DNA of 64,000 nt from Phorcus lineatus (Eukaryota; Mollusca; Gastropoda; Trochida; Trochidae), in NCBI GenBank assembly GCA_921293015.1, contig OV121098.1, forward strand, positions 18,996,161 through 19,060,160, in the 5' to 3' direction. How positions within the stretch are numbered: the stretch's first letter is position 1; every line of letters begins with the position of its first letter. Positions 26,120-38,011 of this stretch are shown here, one piece after another. Under the pieces are notes generated by a model. It was not told the origin of the DNA. It saw only the letters and a program-made list of their open reading frames with translations, and did not search any database. A program made the position numbers and the translations under genes.

Positions 26120-28060
26120 GAAAAAAGAGATAGAGATTACATAACTAGTGAGTGTTGAATATTGAAAATATTCCAACGATATCTATTCAAATGTTTTGAT
26201 TTATTCATGAGCGAAAGCAAATTTATGACAAACCGATACGATGTACAGTTGCAACACAATCCGGCAAAGATATTTAATATTACAAAGGCGATGTCTTCAC
26301 ACTAGTTTAGAGTTTTGAAATTTCAACTTATTTGTTATCAAATCTAAAGGAATTTGTGATCAAGAGGTAAACAGATTGTTGATTAAACGAGTTGTCAATA
26401 TCAGATAACTCAATATTTCCATATAATTTTTTAAAATCTGTATCCATTTTTGTAGAATAAAGCTTCATTTCTTAACAATGATTAATTTGGACATATGAGT
26501 AAATAATTATATGATTATCTTCGTGGTCTATGCCGCCCGGCATTGAAATGTGTTTCTCAAATTTATGAAGATTAGGATCGATACACCCAAAACGAAGTCT
26601 GCAAATACTGACAAAATAGCTTTCTGTTATTCAGATAAAATCCAAATGAATTTTGTAGCATAGGGGGTATTTTCCCAATAAATATTTTCTGATATTCTAA
26701 CATATATATGTCATTCGGTAAAAAATTCGGAAGATCAGTTGTAATCGGTATAGAAATGATTTTGAATAAGCAGATGTTATAATTTGAAGATTGTATATAT
26801 ATGATGAAACCATTAAAGGCACTAGTGCACGCTTTTACGGTTTAAATTGGCTATTTTAAGGTTTAAGAGGACTTCGATGCAATGAAATACTTAAAATTCT
26901 TTACAATTGACCTGCAATCAACAATGAAAAAATTTAGACAGCCGCTGTCGGCTTGGACATATAACAAATCTAAGGTTAGCTGTGCACAAAACGGATAAAT
27001 TATAGACAGTTGAAAGCGGCTGAACTATTATTATGTGCAGCTGTTGAATTTACCTAAACTCTGAACTGAGAACAAATAATGAATTATGTTTTATGAAAGC
27101 AATGTTGTAAATAAACCGATTTAATAACACAGCATTAGCATTGCTATTAGATTGACCAAAGCGGCTGCCGTTTCCGCTTTTTTGGTTATAAGCAAAATCT
27201 TAATATTTCCGATATCGTAGTTCATGCGGATTTATTGTAACGTAACATTAAATACTTCCGGTCTTTAAAAATCAACTTTACTACCTGAATACGTAAATAT
27301 TCGTTAAATAACTTACGAGGTAGATTATTTGAGTGAGGTTCTTGAATAATATCGAGAGATATGCAGTATCTGTGCATTCGTTGTGTTAAAGAAATATTGG
27401 TGTGCACTAGTGCGTTTAAACCATACGGACTTCCTGCCTACACGTTGGCTGGAACTATGTCAAATAAGTTTATTTTTGTGTCACGTGACAATTCCACAAG
27501 AAGATACATTTTATACAATCACGAAGTGTTTAGAATTGTAAGCCCAGCCAGTAAATGGCTTATGAGACACATATATAAACACATTAAAACAAGTAATGTG
27601 TTGCTTTACCGTTTACCAATTCATACAAAATGTTAAATTTTGTAAACGTTTTCAATTAAAGGTATGAAATTAGTTCCAATTGTGTACATATAGTTTGATT
27701 TGATTATTTGTTAGCCAAATTGATTAAAAATTATCTTTTAAAAAAAGCAGTTGGCAGTTAAATAAGCTCAAAGCTTGTTTTGCCTATCCGTAATCATGTA
27801 AATAACTTTTTTATGAATAAAATATGTTGTTAATCAATTTAATTATTTCTTTGACTGTCATTTGTTGTGTCTATAGGTATTAACATCATAAACTTGTGTC
27901 GCATAAGTATCCTACGTCAAACAACAAATATTAGAAAATAAGAATTAGGAACACAAACCATAAATGCGTATCAGCAAAAATACAACATTTATCTATTTTT
28001 TCACTACTCCAGATTCACCTAGACACCATGTTGTAAGTTATCATACTTTCAAAAAAACCC
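26120..28060. other. AT-rich non-coding stretch
   Basis: A 91-codon frame (27361-27636, plus) is the longest and is not recognised. No element ends or splice-bounded exons were identified. Confidence 0.4.
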
Positions 28061-28064
28061 GTCA

Positions 28065-28530
28065 AAATCGATCATTTTAACACAAAAATACTTCCGTTTC
28101 TCCCCTGAAATTACTAAAAGATTACAAGAAAGTTTTATGATGAAGGAACGATGCCTCTTCAAAAAGTAAGAAAATGAAATAACAAGATGTATAGAAATAA
28201 AAGATGTTTTCGTTCCTCCGGATCAATTTTCTTGAGGGATTATAATCTGAACACCCAACTGTCTGGTTAATCCGTTCAACTAGGCAATGATCAATGTTTG
28301 CACAGCAAAAATACCCGTCTCTTATCATCGAGCAAATATTGACTCCAAAAGGACTACCGCACAATTGTATACACATGAGATGATGAGCACTAATTAGCGT
28401 TAATATCAGCTGATTGAATCACAATTCAGTGTCACTTGTGTCAATTTCATCAGGTGTCAATTAAGGAGAAATTGACATGGTTGATTATTTACAGGTGAGA
28501 GAGAGTTCACGCGTAAATATTTCAAATTCA
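28065..28530 (+). repeat. Segmental duplication, block A copy 1
   Basis: Matches 39030-39445 in the same orientation over most of its length. Shared landmarks in order include GTTTTCGTTCCTCCG, GTCTGGTTAATCCG, CAATGATCAATGTTTGCACA, AATTGTATACAC, AATATCAGCTGATTGAATCA and GTCAATTTCATCAGGTGTCA. The divergence is old, with many substitutions and small gaps. Confidence 0.9.
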
Positions 28531-29080
28531 TTACTTTCACGTCACAGATATAAAATTGTATAATTTATCTACAGTTGAGAAAGTCTCTAGGAAAATAAGC
28601 TTAAATTTTTTAATAATTTGATATTTCAAAGGCACTTGAATTCTGCTATCAAGCATTTTCGTAACGTTCAAACGTACATACCATTTATTTCATGTCTATT
28701 TTCAAGATTGTCTTCATTCGTATACAAAAATACAACAAAATCATATTTTATCTTATAAAAGACATTTATGAATTAACCATTTTTTCAGTGTAGTCAAACA
28801 TCATTCACCTGAAAAAGGGGGAAGGAGTGCCTATTGAAACATTGTGTGAAAAAATTAAAGAAGTCGTCATCAATAACATTATCTTGTATCACTACAACTT
28901 ATAAACACAAGGATTTATGAAACAGTACCTACATATATGTACATCCTACACAGACACTTATCGATAAACTACAATTTGACAATAATTTTTTTTCATTCTT
29001 TTTCGAATCCTTTATTCAATATCGTCAGCTGCTTATATTAACAGACAGAACTAACTAGATTGATATTTGTCTTGATGTCC

Positions 29081-29310
29081 CTATCACGTATGACCGTATA
29101 TAAAGTGACATTATCACGTATGACCGTATATAAAGTGACACTATCACGTATGACCGTATATAAAGTGACATTGTCACGGATGACAGTATATAAAGTGACA
29201 CTATCACGTATGACCGTATATAAAGTGACACTATCACGTATGACCGTATATAAAGTGACACTATCACGTATGACCGTATATAAAGTGACATTATCGCGGA
29301 TGACACTATG
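29081..29310 (+). repeat. 30-bp minisatellite, seven and a half copies
   Basis: Unit CTATCACGTATGACCGTATA followed by TAAAGTGACA, exact period 30. It has seven full copies (29081-29290) and a partial eighth. Copies differ at a few positions (A/G in CACGGA, ACC/ACA). With a period divisible by three it is open in several frames on both strands. It is uninterrupted tandem repeat without spacers, so it is not a CRISPR array. Confidence 0.97.
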
Positions 29311-29565
29311 ACGCACGAAACAAATTCAATCCATCGTCTTAAACAATAAGTCCAAATTACTAGTCGTGATCGCGACTGTAGTACATCGTTTTTCACGTTT
29401 TGTAAATGACACATGACCTAATTATTTTTCAAAAGAAACATGGACGCTGATCCAGTAGCAAATCTAATTTGAATGACTTATTTGAATAACTATAATACAT
29501 TGAAACTCCTCCAATGTATCTGCTCTTCTGATCATTCTGTGTTGTTGTTGTTGTTGGGCTGGGCT

Positions 29566-29799
29566 TTAACCGCTGCTTCCACCTTTTGATGATGTGGCCG
29601 ACGTGGGATCCATGGCTTTGTTATAGCCAGAATATTTGGGGTACAATTTTGAATAAGGTATGGGCACCCAGACATAGATGATTAAAAAGAAAATTGAAAA
29701 AAGGTAAAAATTTAGAAGTATAGCCAGAGGGTAAATAAAGTACTTTGGAGTTTGAAAGATAAGGGGAGATAAATAATATTTTTTTTCATAAATGTTCAT
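29566..29799 (-). CDS. Unassigned frame with one hydrophobic segment
   Basis: A 77-codon frame: a hydrophobic stretch of about 25 residues near positions 20-45, then a Tyr/Pro-rich stretch (PYSKLYPKYSGYNKAMDPTS) and a Ser/Gly-rich end. The distal 100 bp is richer in GC than the flanks, and its stop is followed by a (CAA)n run. No family is recognised and no splice sites support it. It could be a gene-fragment relic inside the duplicated region. Confidence 0.15.
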   Translation of the reverse strand: MNIYEKKYYLSPLIFQTPKYFIYPLAILLNFYLFSIFFLIIYVWVPIPYSKLYPKYSGYNKAMDPTSATSSKGGSSG

Positions 29800-30700
29800 T
29801 CTATCTTTATCTTGACCATTTAACTAAAAGGTCTGAAGATCAAACACGTTATTAAACTGGCCTGATTTGTAGATGGTTTGTTTTAAACATATTTTATTCA
29901 GTAGAAAGGGATTGGTAAACAAGCCATGTGGCTTATATCAATGCCGCTCCCAAAGTACATTTTCAAAACATTCCACGAGTATGGCTTCCACAATGTACAA
30001 GAATATCAAACATATAGAAAACAATGATGAGAAGATGTAAACGTAATGAATACTACTGAATGAATGAATACTCCCTGGCCGTAAAAGCATTATGAAATTG
30101 GATTTTATATGGTTTAAGAATTGTTAAATCTATTTGAAGAACTTATGAAGAAATGAACTGATTTCAGTATTTTCTGGTTTAAATTTTTATCCCCGTTTTG
30201 TTTTCCGAACAGGACTGTCTTTAAGTTATATCCCATTTTGTAAAAATAGCATTCAGTTGTAGATGGTTTGTCTTCAAGCTTCCTATAAGACAGCAGACAT
30301 AAACAATTAGTCTCCATTATCGAACTCAATACACTAAAGAATAATACTTGCTCTCTTTCAGACAGTCATTTACTCTCTGTCTGAATGCAAACAAAATATT
30401 TGCGACAATCATTTGAAGTTTTACCGAATCAAAAGCCTAAAAATCATCGTGTTAAAGCAGGGATATTCCTTTATTTTACAATTTGTACATTTATAAACAA
30501 CGCCCATCAGACACAATGTATCAGCTCCTAATATCATAACACTTAACCACATCTTCTTCTGTTTCCCTTTAATCTCTAAGACTATTAGATTCCTGGTTGA
30601 TTTGGTCAAGGTCATTGTTAGATTCAGAGCTGAGAAAACATTCAGATTGCTATAACTCACCCCACGCTCTTCACGTCAAGGTTCACTGAAATTTGATCAC
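29790..30700 (+). repeat. Segmental duplication, block B copy 1 (split by a LINE)
   Basis: Matches 40640-41180 in the same orientation. The left part (to 29881) and right part (from 30257) are contiguous in the other copy. Shared landmarks include ATAAACAATTAGT, TATCGAACTCAATACAC, CTCTCTGTCTGAATGCAAAC, CCTAAAAATCATCGTGTTAA and TAATATCATAACACTTAACC. Confidence 0.9.
29882..30256 (-). mobile_element. 5'-truncated LINE with 15-bp target duplication
   Basis: TTGTAGATGGTTTGT occurs at 29867-29881 and again at 30257-30271, exactly bracketing 375 bp. The insert starts (minus sense 3' end) with the complement of GAATAAAATATGTTTTAAA. It carries tail hairpin AAGCC/GGCTT (29921-29934) and GAGCGGCATT, and encodes the last residues of the LINE polyprotein near 30240-30115 (MGYNLKTVLFGKQNGD ... 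SNRFNNS then stop). The paralogous block B copy lacks it. Confidence 0.95.
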
Positions 30701-31200
30701 ATGAAGGCTCATTTACACTCGGTCTGCTCTTCGCTTCAATGACAATTCCTTTTGACATGGTACACACAAAGTCAATATCAATGAATCAATCAATCTTTAT
30801 TCACCAACGGTGGTACAAGAGCAAAATAACTTTACAATAAATATCTAATAATATACATGTGTCTTATGCACTATTTCTTAACATCATTTGTAACGTGGTA
30901 ATGAATCTAGATATACATTTCAGTTCAGTCTTCTCTGTAATAGAATAATCGTAACTTTTGACATTTATAATTTGCTCTTAGATTAATCAGGAAACTTAAT
31001 GTAGGACGCGTGCCACCGGATGAGCAGATTATCCTTACCGGCTTCCCGAAGACCTAATATCACTTTTAATGTGGTTTAAAAATAATTTATTAGATAAACG
31101 GATACTTAAGCCTTGGTCGAGGAATCCTGAAGAGTTATGCCAAGATGTTTAAAGTTTTTAACTTTTGTCTTTATTTTTCCTTTATCTTATTTGTAACTGT
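30700..31200. other. Repeat-derived spacer
   Basis: GAATCAATCAATCTTTATTC at 30784 resembles the complement of a (TGATTGAT)n tail of another non-LTR element. The remainder is not recognised. Confidence 0.3.
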
Positions 31201-31203
31201 ATC

Positions 31204-31381
<178 letters not shown>

Positions 31382-31429
31382 TCATCATTCTTATGACTTG
31401 TCGTTTCTTCGATTCCGATGTCATTGGAA

Positions 31430-31905
31430 AATAGACTTTGATGTTGAGTTGGATTAGAATTTCTACTAAAAAGACTGGTTTGGTTATGGATGGATTGAAA
31501 TCAACTTTACATATTTTTGCCCAATTTGCTATTTTTATCAAGTCATGTAGGACAACAACCGCTGCGTTGGGATCGTCAAGTAATACATAACAAATGTATC
31601 ATCGGCAAATAATCTAATGTTACTATCGACGCCGTCTGCAATATCGTTTATTTATACTAAGAACAAAAGTGGTCCTAAAACAGAACCTTGTGTGACGCCC
31701 GCTGTTACCAGTTTTACATTCGAGCTATAGCCATTTATAACTTCACGCTGGGATCGGTTTTCCAGATAACTTTTACACCACTGAGCCATCCGTTCCACAA
31801 GATTTTAACTTACAAACGAGACCGTTATGCCACACTTGATCACATGCTGATTTCCTTACCTTCGTCCATAGCCTTTGCAATGAAATTACATAAATATATC
31901 AACTT
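31430..31905 (-). pseudogene. LINE reverse transcriptase fragment
   Basis: Read on the minus strand it gives AMDEGKEIS, then (after a deletion that removed the first catalytic Asp region) DQVWHNGL, NRSQREVINGYSS, TQGSVLGPLLFLV, INDIADGVDSNIRLFADD. It carries the RT palm motif FADD and the QGSVLGP motif. There are in-frame stops (one just before INDI) and a frame change after FADD. It is in inverse orientation to the adjacent 31.2 kb tail and lacks its own 3' end. Confidence 0.9.
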
Positions 31906-32559
31906 AAATAAGCTTATCTGCTTGTTTGTTTCAGTTGTCCCATATATTACTACAAAAATCGAAACCTGGCAGGATAAAATCTTTATAGGTATAAACGATA
32001 TTCAAGGCTTTTTAGGCGTGTACTTTGTATTTTGTATATTGTAGTGGTATCCATATATGGTTATATCTTGTTTATCAATCCAAGTCTTTATTGAAATACA
32101 TGTACATACACATCTTGAAAAAAGTATTACATCATCATATTGTTTCTTATTCCTGAGACCATATCAACATATATATCATATAACATATAAGGAGCACTCT
32201 TCTGTCAAGTACATTACCAAACGTTTTGGAACCAACGTCCCCACAGACAGCTAAAGAGTCTTGTTCAATCCACGTATAGTAGTTTCACGGCATTCATAAT
32301 CGTTCATTGGGGATAACTAAATCTTGATCCTCTTTCTCGTGTTGTGCCTTCAGTAATGGATTACATGTAAGTCTATCAATGGCGACACGGCATGCTGTGA
32401 CAATAAACATATTCGACAATGAAATTTGACAGTTCTACAAGGGATATAGTGATAACTTTTGTAACAGAAAAACTTATAGCGAATATCTGCTTTAACCTTA
32501 AGCTTAGACAAGAACTTAAATTATGAACTTTACTCATTTACTCATATGTCCAAATTAGT

Positions 32560-32915
32560 CACTGCTAAGAAATGAAGCGTTATTCTACAACAATGGTAAC
32601 AGTTTAAAAACAATTTTATATGGAAATAAAGAGTTATCTGATGTCGACAACTCGGTTATACAACAATCTGTTAACCTTTTTGTCACCACTTCTTGTTGAT
32701 TTGATAAGAAATGAGTTGAAATATTTTATCTCTGAATTAGCGTGAAGAAATTGCCTTTGCAATATTGAATATCTTAACTGAATTGTGTTCCAACTGTACA
32801 TCTTATTGGTTTGTCATAACTTTGTGTTGTATGTTTGATGGTTTCAAAATTATAATATAGCTTGTTTACCAATCCATTTTCATTGAAATGAATAAAATAT
32901 GTTTTAACCAAAATA
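32560..32915 (+). mobile_element. LINE C-terminus and 3' tail
   Basis: Encodes FYNNGNSLKTILYGNKE, then VIQQSVNLFVTTS and FDKK before a stop, aligning with the polyprotein end. It is followed by a 3' UTR ending GTTTACCAATCCATTTTCAT, TGAATAAAATATGTTTTAAC (32868-32915). Heavily 5'-truncated. Confidence 0.85.
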
Positions 32916-33549
32916 TGAACTTGATGTTTATAAAAAAAAACATTTCTACTGGAAACCACGATTGTAGTCGAAACTGTTGGTGTTGCAAGTACATATGTCA
33001 GGCGTATTTGTTTAAACCATAACAAAATTAAAATCTGATTTTGACAATACACGCCATTTTAAATAACCATTTGGTCAAATTAAAATTTGCATGGTAGCGT
33101 TTCGTAAAGTGAATACCTTGACCCAAAAACTATATTCATATATATAATAAGAGGTTTAATTGTTAGCAGCTGGTATTGAAATAATCTTTTAAATGATATC
33201 AAGTCCTAAACTAACTTTTTGACATTTAATTGCATTGATAATAATTGCATTTTATAAGTATATACAAGTTCAACTTTACCTTGCTGCAAACTTGATTGCA
33301 ATTATTAATACCTTCTAGTTCTATTCATACATGTAAGTAGAGATATTACCTTTTGGTAGCAATTGCTTGACAGACATGATGCAAAATGCAATTAACAGTT
33401 GACACTCCAGCTGTGTTTAAATAAGAAACAGCTGATGATTTAAACTACTTGTGTTTTATAGGAATATATGTATATGATGTGAAAAGGTTGATAAATAATT
33501 TAAAATCAAATGTGAAATATTTGATCTTGATAAGCATTTGTCCCCTTAT

Positions 33550-34103
33550 TACTGCTACTTGCTACTTAAAAAATCACATACATGTACACACTTGAACGTT
33601 TTCAAATCTGCCTCAATTTCCGTAACTAAGAATATGTATTTTGATCTATATATCATGGGCTCAAAGCATTGTAAAATTATTAATTATCGCCTGCAAGTTG
33701 GATATAGCGATTTCAATGATGACAAGTTCAATAGACATATTTTTTTATAAAGCAGACCATACTTGTGGCCACGACACTGAAGAGCACTTCACTACTTCTT
33801 CGTGTGTTCCAGATTCGACTCGATTATATCATAGAATTTGTTTACACAAAGGACTGTACATAAGAAATAATTCCAACTAAATCTGAAATATGAAATTCTG
33901 TTCACCAATTTATAATCGAAACAGTAATAGTAACTGCAAATGGTGTGAATATATCTCACCTTCATTTGTCAATATTATATAATATAATATAATATATCCA
34001 ATATAATATTGTCAAATTATATTGGAGCGGCCTTAAAATAAGCTCTTTAGAGGTTGTTGGTCAATCCCTTCATGTACTTTTATATGAATAAATATGTTTA
34101 AAG
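33550..34103 (+). mobile_element. LINE C-terminus and 3' tail
   Basis: Encodes HCKIINYRLQVGYSDFNDDK, then NRHIF, and after a frameshift near 33745 ADHTCGHDTEEHF: the Cys/His-rich C-terminal region of the LINE with decayed zinc ligands. The 3' tail at 34024-34103 has GGAGCGGCCTTAAAATA, hairpin AAGCTC-TTTA-GAGGTT (34040-34055) and GAATAAATATGTTTAAAG. Confidence 0.85.
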
Positions 34104-34245
34104 CATTTGTCATGCTTAAGTTTGTATGTTATATTTCTTGTCATGATCATGTTTGTCTGATGTTTTTTGTTATATTTCTTTCCATGATCATGTTTGTCTC
34201 GTGTTTTCTGTTTTATTTCTTGTCATGATAATTATTCATATATAT

Positions 34246-34330
34246 GGTTTAAACATATTTTATTTCACTACATGAAATAAGAACTGATGAACAAACCTTG
34301 AGGGTTATTTGAACACCGCTCTATAAATAC
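34246..34330 (-). mobile_element. LINE 3' tail, minus strand
   Basis: Complement of GAAATAAAATATGTTTAAACC at the left edge. A TTTCA..TGAAA hairpin, then AACC/GGTT hairpin (34294-34306) and GAGCGGTGTTCAAA follow. Sequence to the right, up to the next insertion at 34604, may be more of the same decayed copy but could not be aligned. Confidence 0.8.
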
Positions 34331-34603
34331 AACAAAAAGAGCTGGACACAAAAACAGAAAATATAACTAATGAAAAGACCATCTTTGTAATAAAATGCAA
34401 ATGTGATTAAAGTTTGTTGGGGCTGCAGTTCAAAATCATGAAGTACTTAAGAAAGTTATACACAATATACGTTAAAATTTCAGAGAAAACGGTTACTATT
34501 ACTTATAAACTGGTGTAGAGAGTTAAGGATATTGCTGTTAGTTGAGCTGTTCAAGGTTTCATGGCCGTACAAGACTGTCTTGATATGATAACATATTATA
34601 TTA

Positions 34604-37223
34604 TGAAAACGATTTATTTTCTTCTGGAAACATAAACACTGCAGTTGAAATATTATCTGAAAAGTTAAAATATATCATGAACACTACCATACCATATAGA
34701 CGGGTCACCATAAAACCTGATGATCCCGTATGGATGAATGGCAAAATCCGCTCTGCAATGCGTAAGCGAAGTCGTTGTCATAAAATTGCAAAAAAGCGCA
34801 ACCGTCCTTCCGACTGGGCAAATTTCCGATCAGCCAGAAATAAAGTCGTCAACCTTATACGTGACTCTAAAAGAAAATATGATTCAAAAATAGATGATAG
34901 GGTTAATTCTTCTGTTGGTACAAAAACATGGTGGCGTTTGATAAAACAATATATTCAAAGGAAATCCGAATGCAACATCTTTCCACCAATTGTTTCTAAG
35001 CAATACTGTCTATGATGACCCAGAAGATATTTCACATGTCCTTAATGATTTCTTTGTTAGTCAGTCAACAGTGAATAATCCAGATTCACAAGTACCTGAA
35101 TCCCTCTCTGAGCAATGTGCATCATCGCTAAACTTTATTATTGTTACACATGAGGAAGTACAAGACATCCTTCTCTCCCTTGATCCATCAAAAGCAACAG
35201 GGCCAGATGGAATAGGAAATAGATTTCTTAAAGTCGCAGCGAAAAGTTTAGCTCCCTTGTTAACAAAATTATTCAATATGTCTCTTCAACATTTCACATT
35301 TCCGGCCATCTGGAAAGAAGCTTCAGTTATACCTATTCATAAAAAGAATAGTGTTAATGAATGTTCTAATTACAGACCAGTCGCACTTACGAGTTGTTTG
35401 TCTAAAGTTTTTGAAAAATGTGTCTTTAAACATGTTTTCAACTACTTTCGAGACAATGATATCTTAACCAACTTACAGTCTGGCTTTATGCCAGGTGACT
35501 CAACCGCTAACCAATTAACATTCTTATATGATTTTATTGCGAAAGGGCTTGATGAAGGTAAAGAGGTTAGGGCTGTATTTTGTGACATAAGTAAGGCATT
35601 TGACAAGGTTTGGCACAAATGCATCATTTCTAAACTTAAAAACTATGGCATCTCTGACTCTCTTTTGAGCTGGTTTGAAAGTTATTTAGAAAATCGAGTA
35701 CAGAAAGTCATCATTAATGGATATAGTTCCAATTTTAAACCTGTACTTGCTGGCGTTCCACAAGGTTCCGTATTAGGTCCGTTACTTTTCCTCATATACA
35801 TAAACGATATCGTTGATGGCATTGATAGTCACATACGCTTATTTGCTGACGACACTTCCATTTACGTAATTGTCGATGATCGCGATATTGCTTCATCGTG
35901 TCTAAACGACGACTTGGCGCGCATAGCTATCTGGGCAGATAAGTGGCAAGTTAAATTCAACCCTGATAAAACTGAGACAATAAATTTTTCTCGAAAGCAA
36001 AAAAAAGATAAAATTCCTACTTTGAATATGAATCAAATCCCAATACAAGAAGTCGAAAGTCATAAACATCTTGGCATAACACTACAGAAAAATTGCACAT
36101 GGAAAATTCATATTGAAGATATTGTTAAGAAAGCTAGTCCAATGATAAATTGCCTCCGAGGTCTGAAATACCGTCTCTCAAGAAAAACCCTTGAAATCAT
36201 GTACAAATCCTTTATTTTGCCGATATTTGACTATTGCTGTCATATCTGGGATAACTGTACGATCGATCAATCTGTCACTCTCGAGCGATTACATTTAGAT
36301 GCACTCCGTACAATATGTGGTGCTGTTCGTGGTACTAGTCATCACAAGCTATACATCGAAACAAATTCTAAACCACTGAAAGATCGAAGACAGGATATCA
36401 AATTGATAAATTTCTACAAGATGATAAAAGGTCTCGCACCCGACTACCTCTGCAATCTTATTCCTAATACTGTCTCCGAAAACAGTCACTAAAATCTAAG
36501 AAACCAGTCCAAGTTACAGACAACGAACTGTGCAACTAAATTATATGAACAATCTTTCCTGCCTGACACGATAAAGATGTGGAATTCATTACCTGATAAA
36601 TTCCTGCAAGCAAACACCATAAGTGAATTTAAATCTCTGCTGAAAAATGATGAAGCAAATAGCAATTATCTTGATCTGAATTATGGAAGTCGTTTCTGTC
36701 AGATTATACATAGTAGACTTAAGCTTGGGTGCAGTGATCTAAACGCAGATAAAGTAAATAGACATATTTCAAACACTCCTGAATGCGCTTGTGGGTATCA
36801 CAATGAAGATGTTGTACATTACCTGTTTACATGTGAGCTGTATATGGTTGCCAGAAATAATTCATTTTTCTATGCAAATGGCTATAGCCTCCAAAATGTG
36901 TTATACGGAACACCTCAAACAGCTAATGACGTCAATTTGCAAATAGTAAAGTCCCTTCATCAATACATCATTAAGACCAAACGTTTTGATAAGTACCGCT
37001 AATAGTGTTATTATAAATGAAGTCAAGCTGCAAAGAACATATATATAAATAAGCACATGTTGTACAGATACTTTATTTTGATTGTACTTTATAATGTCAT
37101 ATTTTGTGTCTAGTTCTTGTGTATTAATTTATCTGATGTATGTACTGGTGAGGCATTAGCATAAGCAGAGTTTTGCTTGTTTGCCGAACCAGATTCTTTA
37201 TTGAATAAAAATATGTTTAAACC
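34604..37223 (+). mobile_element. 5'-truncated CR1/Jockey-group LINE, 2.6 kb
   Basis: Bracketed by a 16-bp target duplication, ATAACATATTATATTA, at 34588-34603 and 37224-37239. It lacks the endonuclease domain and begins in the linker before the reverse transcriptase. The 3' UTR runs from 37003 to a tail with hairpin AAGCAGAG..TTTTGCTT (37163-37178), GAACCAGATTC and AATAAAAATATGTTTAAACC. The perfect target duplication shows the insertion is young relative to the other copies around it. Confidence 0.97.
34620..37002 (+). pseudogene. LINE reverse transcriptase polyprotein, 2 lesions
   Basis: Three frame segments join into one polyprotein. 34620-35000 is the pre-RT linker (PDDPVWMNGKIRSAMRKR, WWRLIKQY). 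A 1-nt frameshift near 35000 leads to the RT in 34990-36489: DPSKATGPDGIGNRFLK, IPIHKK, YRPVALTS, catalytic FCDISKAFDKVWH, GVPQGSVLGPLLFLIYINDI and FADDTSIY. A TAA at 36490-36492, where the 38.3 kb paralogue has a Tyr codon, then interrupts the frame. The last segment runs to 37002 and carries a CxC-x8-H-x4-C finger (CACG ... H ... C). The RT core itself is intact with all catalytic Asp residues. The group assignment (CR1/Jockey-like) rests on motif wording only. Confidence 0.95.
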
Positions 37224-37239
37224 ATAACATATTATATTA

Positions 37240-37310
37240 CGCTGGAGCGGTCTTCATGTAAATCCACTTCATGTATTTTTCATGATGTAAATACATGTAA
37301 GTTAAAACCA
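37240..37310 (+). mobile_element. LINE 3' tail remnant
   Basis: CTGGAGCGGTCTTCATGTAA, AATCC, and a TTCATG..CATGA hairpin with ATAC end: a tail missing hairpin 1. It immediately follows the right target duplication, so the young LINE landed beside an older tail. Confidence 0.55.
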
Positions 37311-37681
37311 ATCACTGAAACGAGTTGTCCATCCAGTTACAAACTATTCCCATGCTTGCTGAAATGAAGACGGTTAGCACTGAAATTGTCATGGCCACGT
37401 GCCTTTATCACTGACAGCTATGGTGGTAATTTGATCTGTGAGTTAGCGAACCCTAGTCTACTAGTGAGATCTGAAATTGGTAGGTAATTCTGCAATTATC
37501 TATAACTATTTTCACTTTACTTTGTTTCGTTGGGAGGCGGGAGCAGACTTCAATACTAGACATATACCAGGCAATATTTCAAATCCTATTACGTAACTAC
37601 ATGTTAACATTACACATTGTTTCTTTGCTCTTGAAGTTTCACATTTTCTTGTGTTTGTTTCCAGCTTTATGTATCATGTAA

Positions 37682-37757
37682 AAGAGCGGCGTTCAAATAA
37701 GCTATTATAGTTTGTTCGCCAAAATTTGTTTCATTTTTGGAAATAAAAATATGTTTT
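37682..37757 (+). mobile_element. LINE 3' tail
   Basis: GAGCGGCGTTCAAATA, hairpin AAGCTA-TTA-TAGTTT (37699-37713, one G-U pair), GTTCGCC, and AAATAAAAATATGTTT. Confidence 0.75.
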
Positions 37758-37905
37758 TCTCATTGAGCTTTATATTGTCATATGTTGTGTCTAGTTCTTG
37801 TGTATTTATTATCTGATGTATACGTGCTGGTGAGGCATTCACATAAGCAAAGTTTTGCTTGTTTGCCGAACCAGATTCTTCTTTAATAAAAATATGTTTA
37901 AACCA
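37758..37905 (+). mobile_element. Solo LINE 3' UTR insertion
   Basis: Nearly identical to 37085-37223 of the young LINE (TGTCTAGTTCTTGTGTATT ... GCTTGTTTGCCGAACCAGAT ... AAAAATATGTTTAAACCA), but only the last 145 bp. A short direct repeat, TTCTCAT, flanks it, so it is an extremely 5'-truncated copy from the same subfamily that landed in the older tail at 37682-37757. Confidence 0.85.
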
Positions 37906-38011
37906 TTCTCATAAAACGCAAAGGATATAATAGTACATTAAGTTTTGAATACAATGAAAATAATGGTTATGATTAGATATATAAACATAGTAAGAAATGA
38001 GCTCCTTTCTT

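Noticed and set aside
28800..28860. CACCTGAAAAAGGGGGAAGG ... GAAACATTGTG resembles the terminal motif seen near Penelope-like elements
   Set aside because: No GIY-YIG or reverse transcriptase remnant nearby; resemblance to a remembered motif is too little to call an element.
29038..29414. Open frames on both strands over the 30-bp satellite, and a CRISPR-like look
   Set aside because: The repeat period is divisible by three, which opens frames mechanically. Units abut without spacers and the context is eukaryotic.
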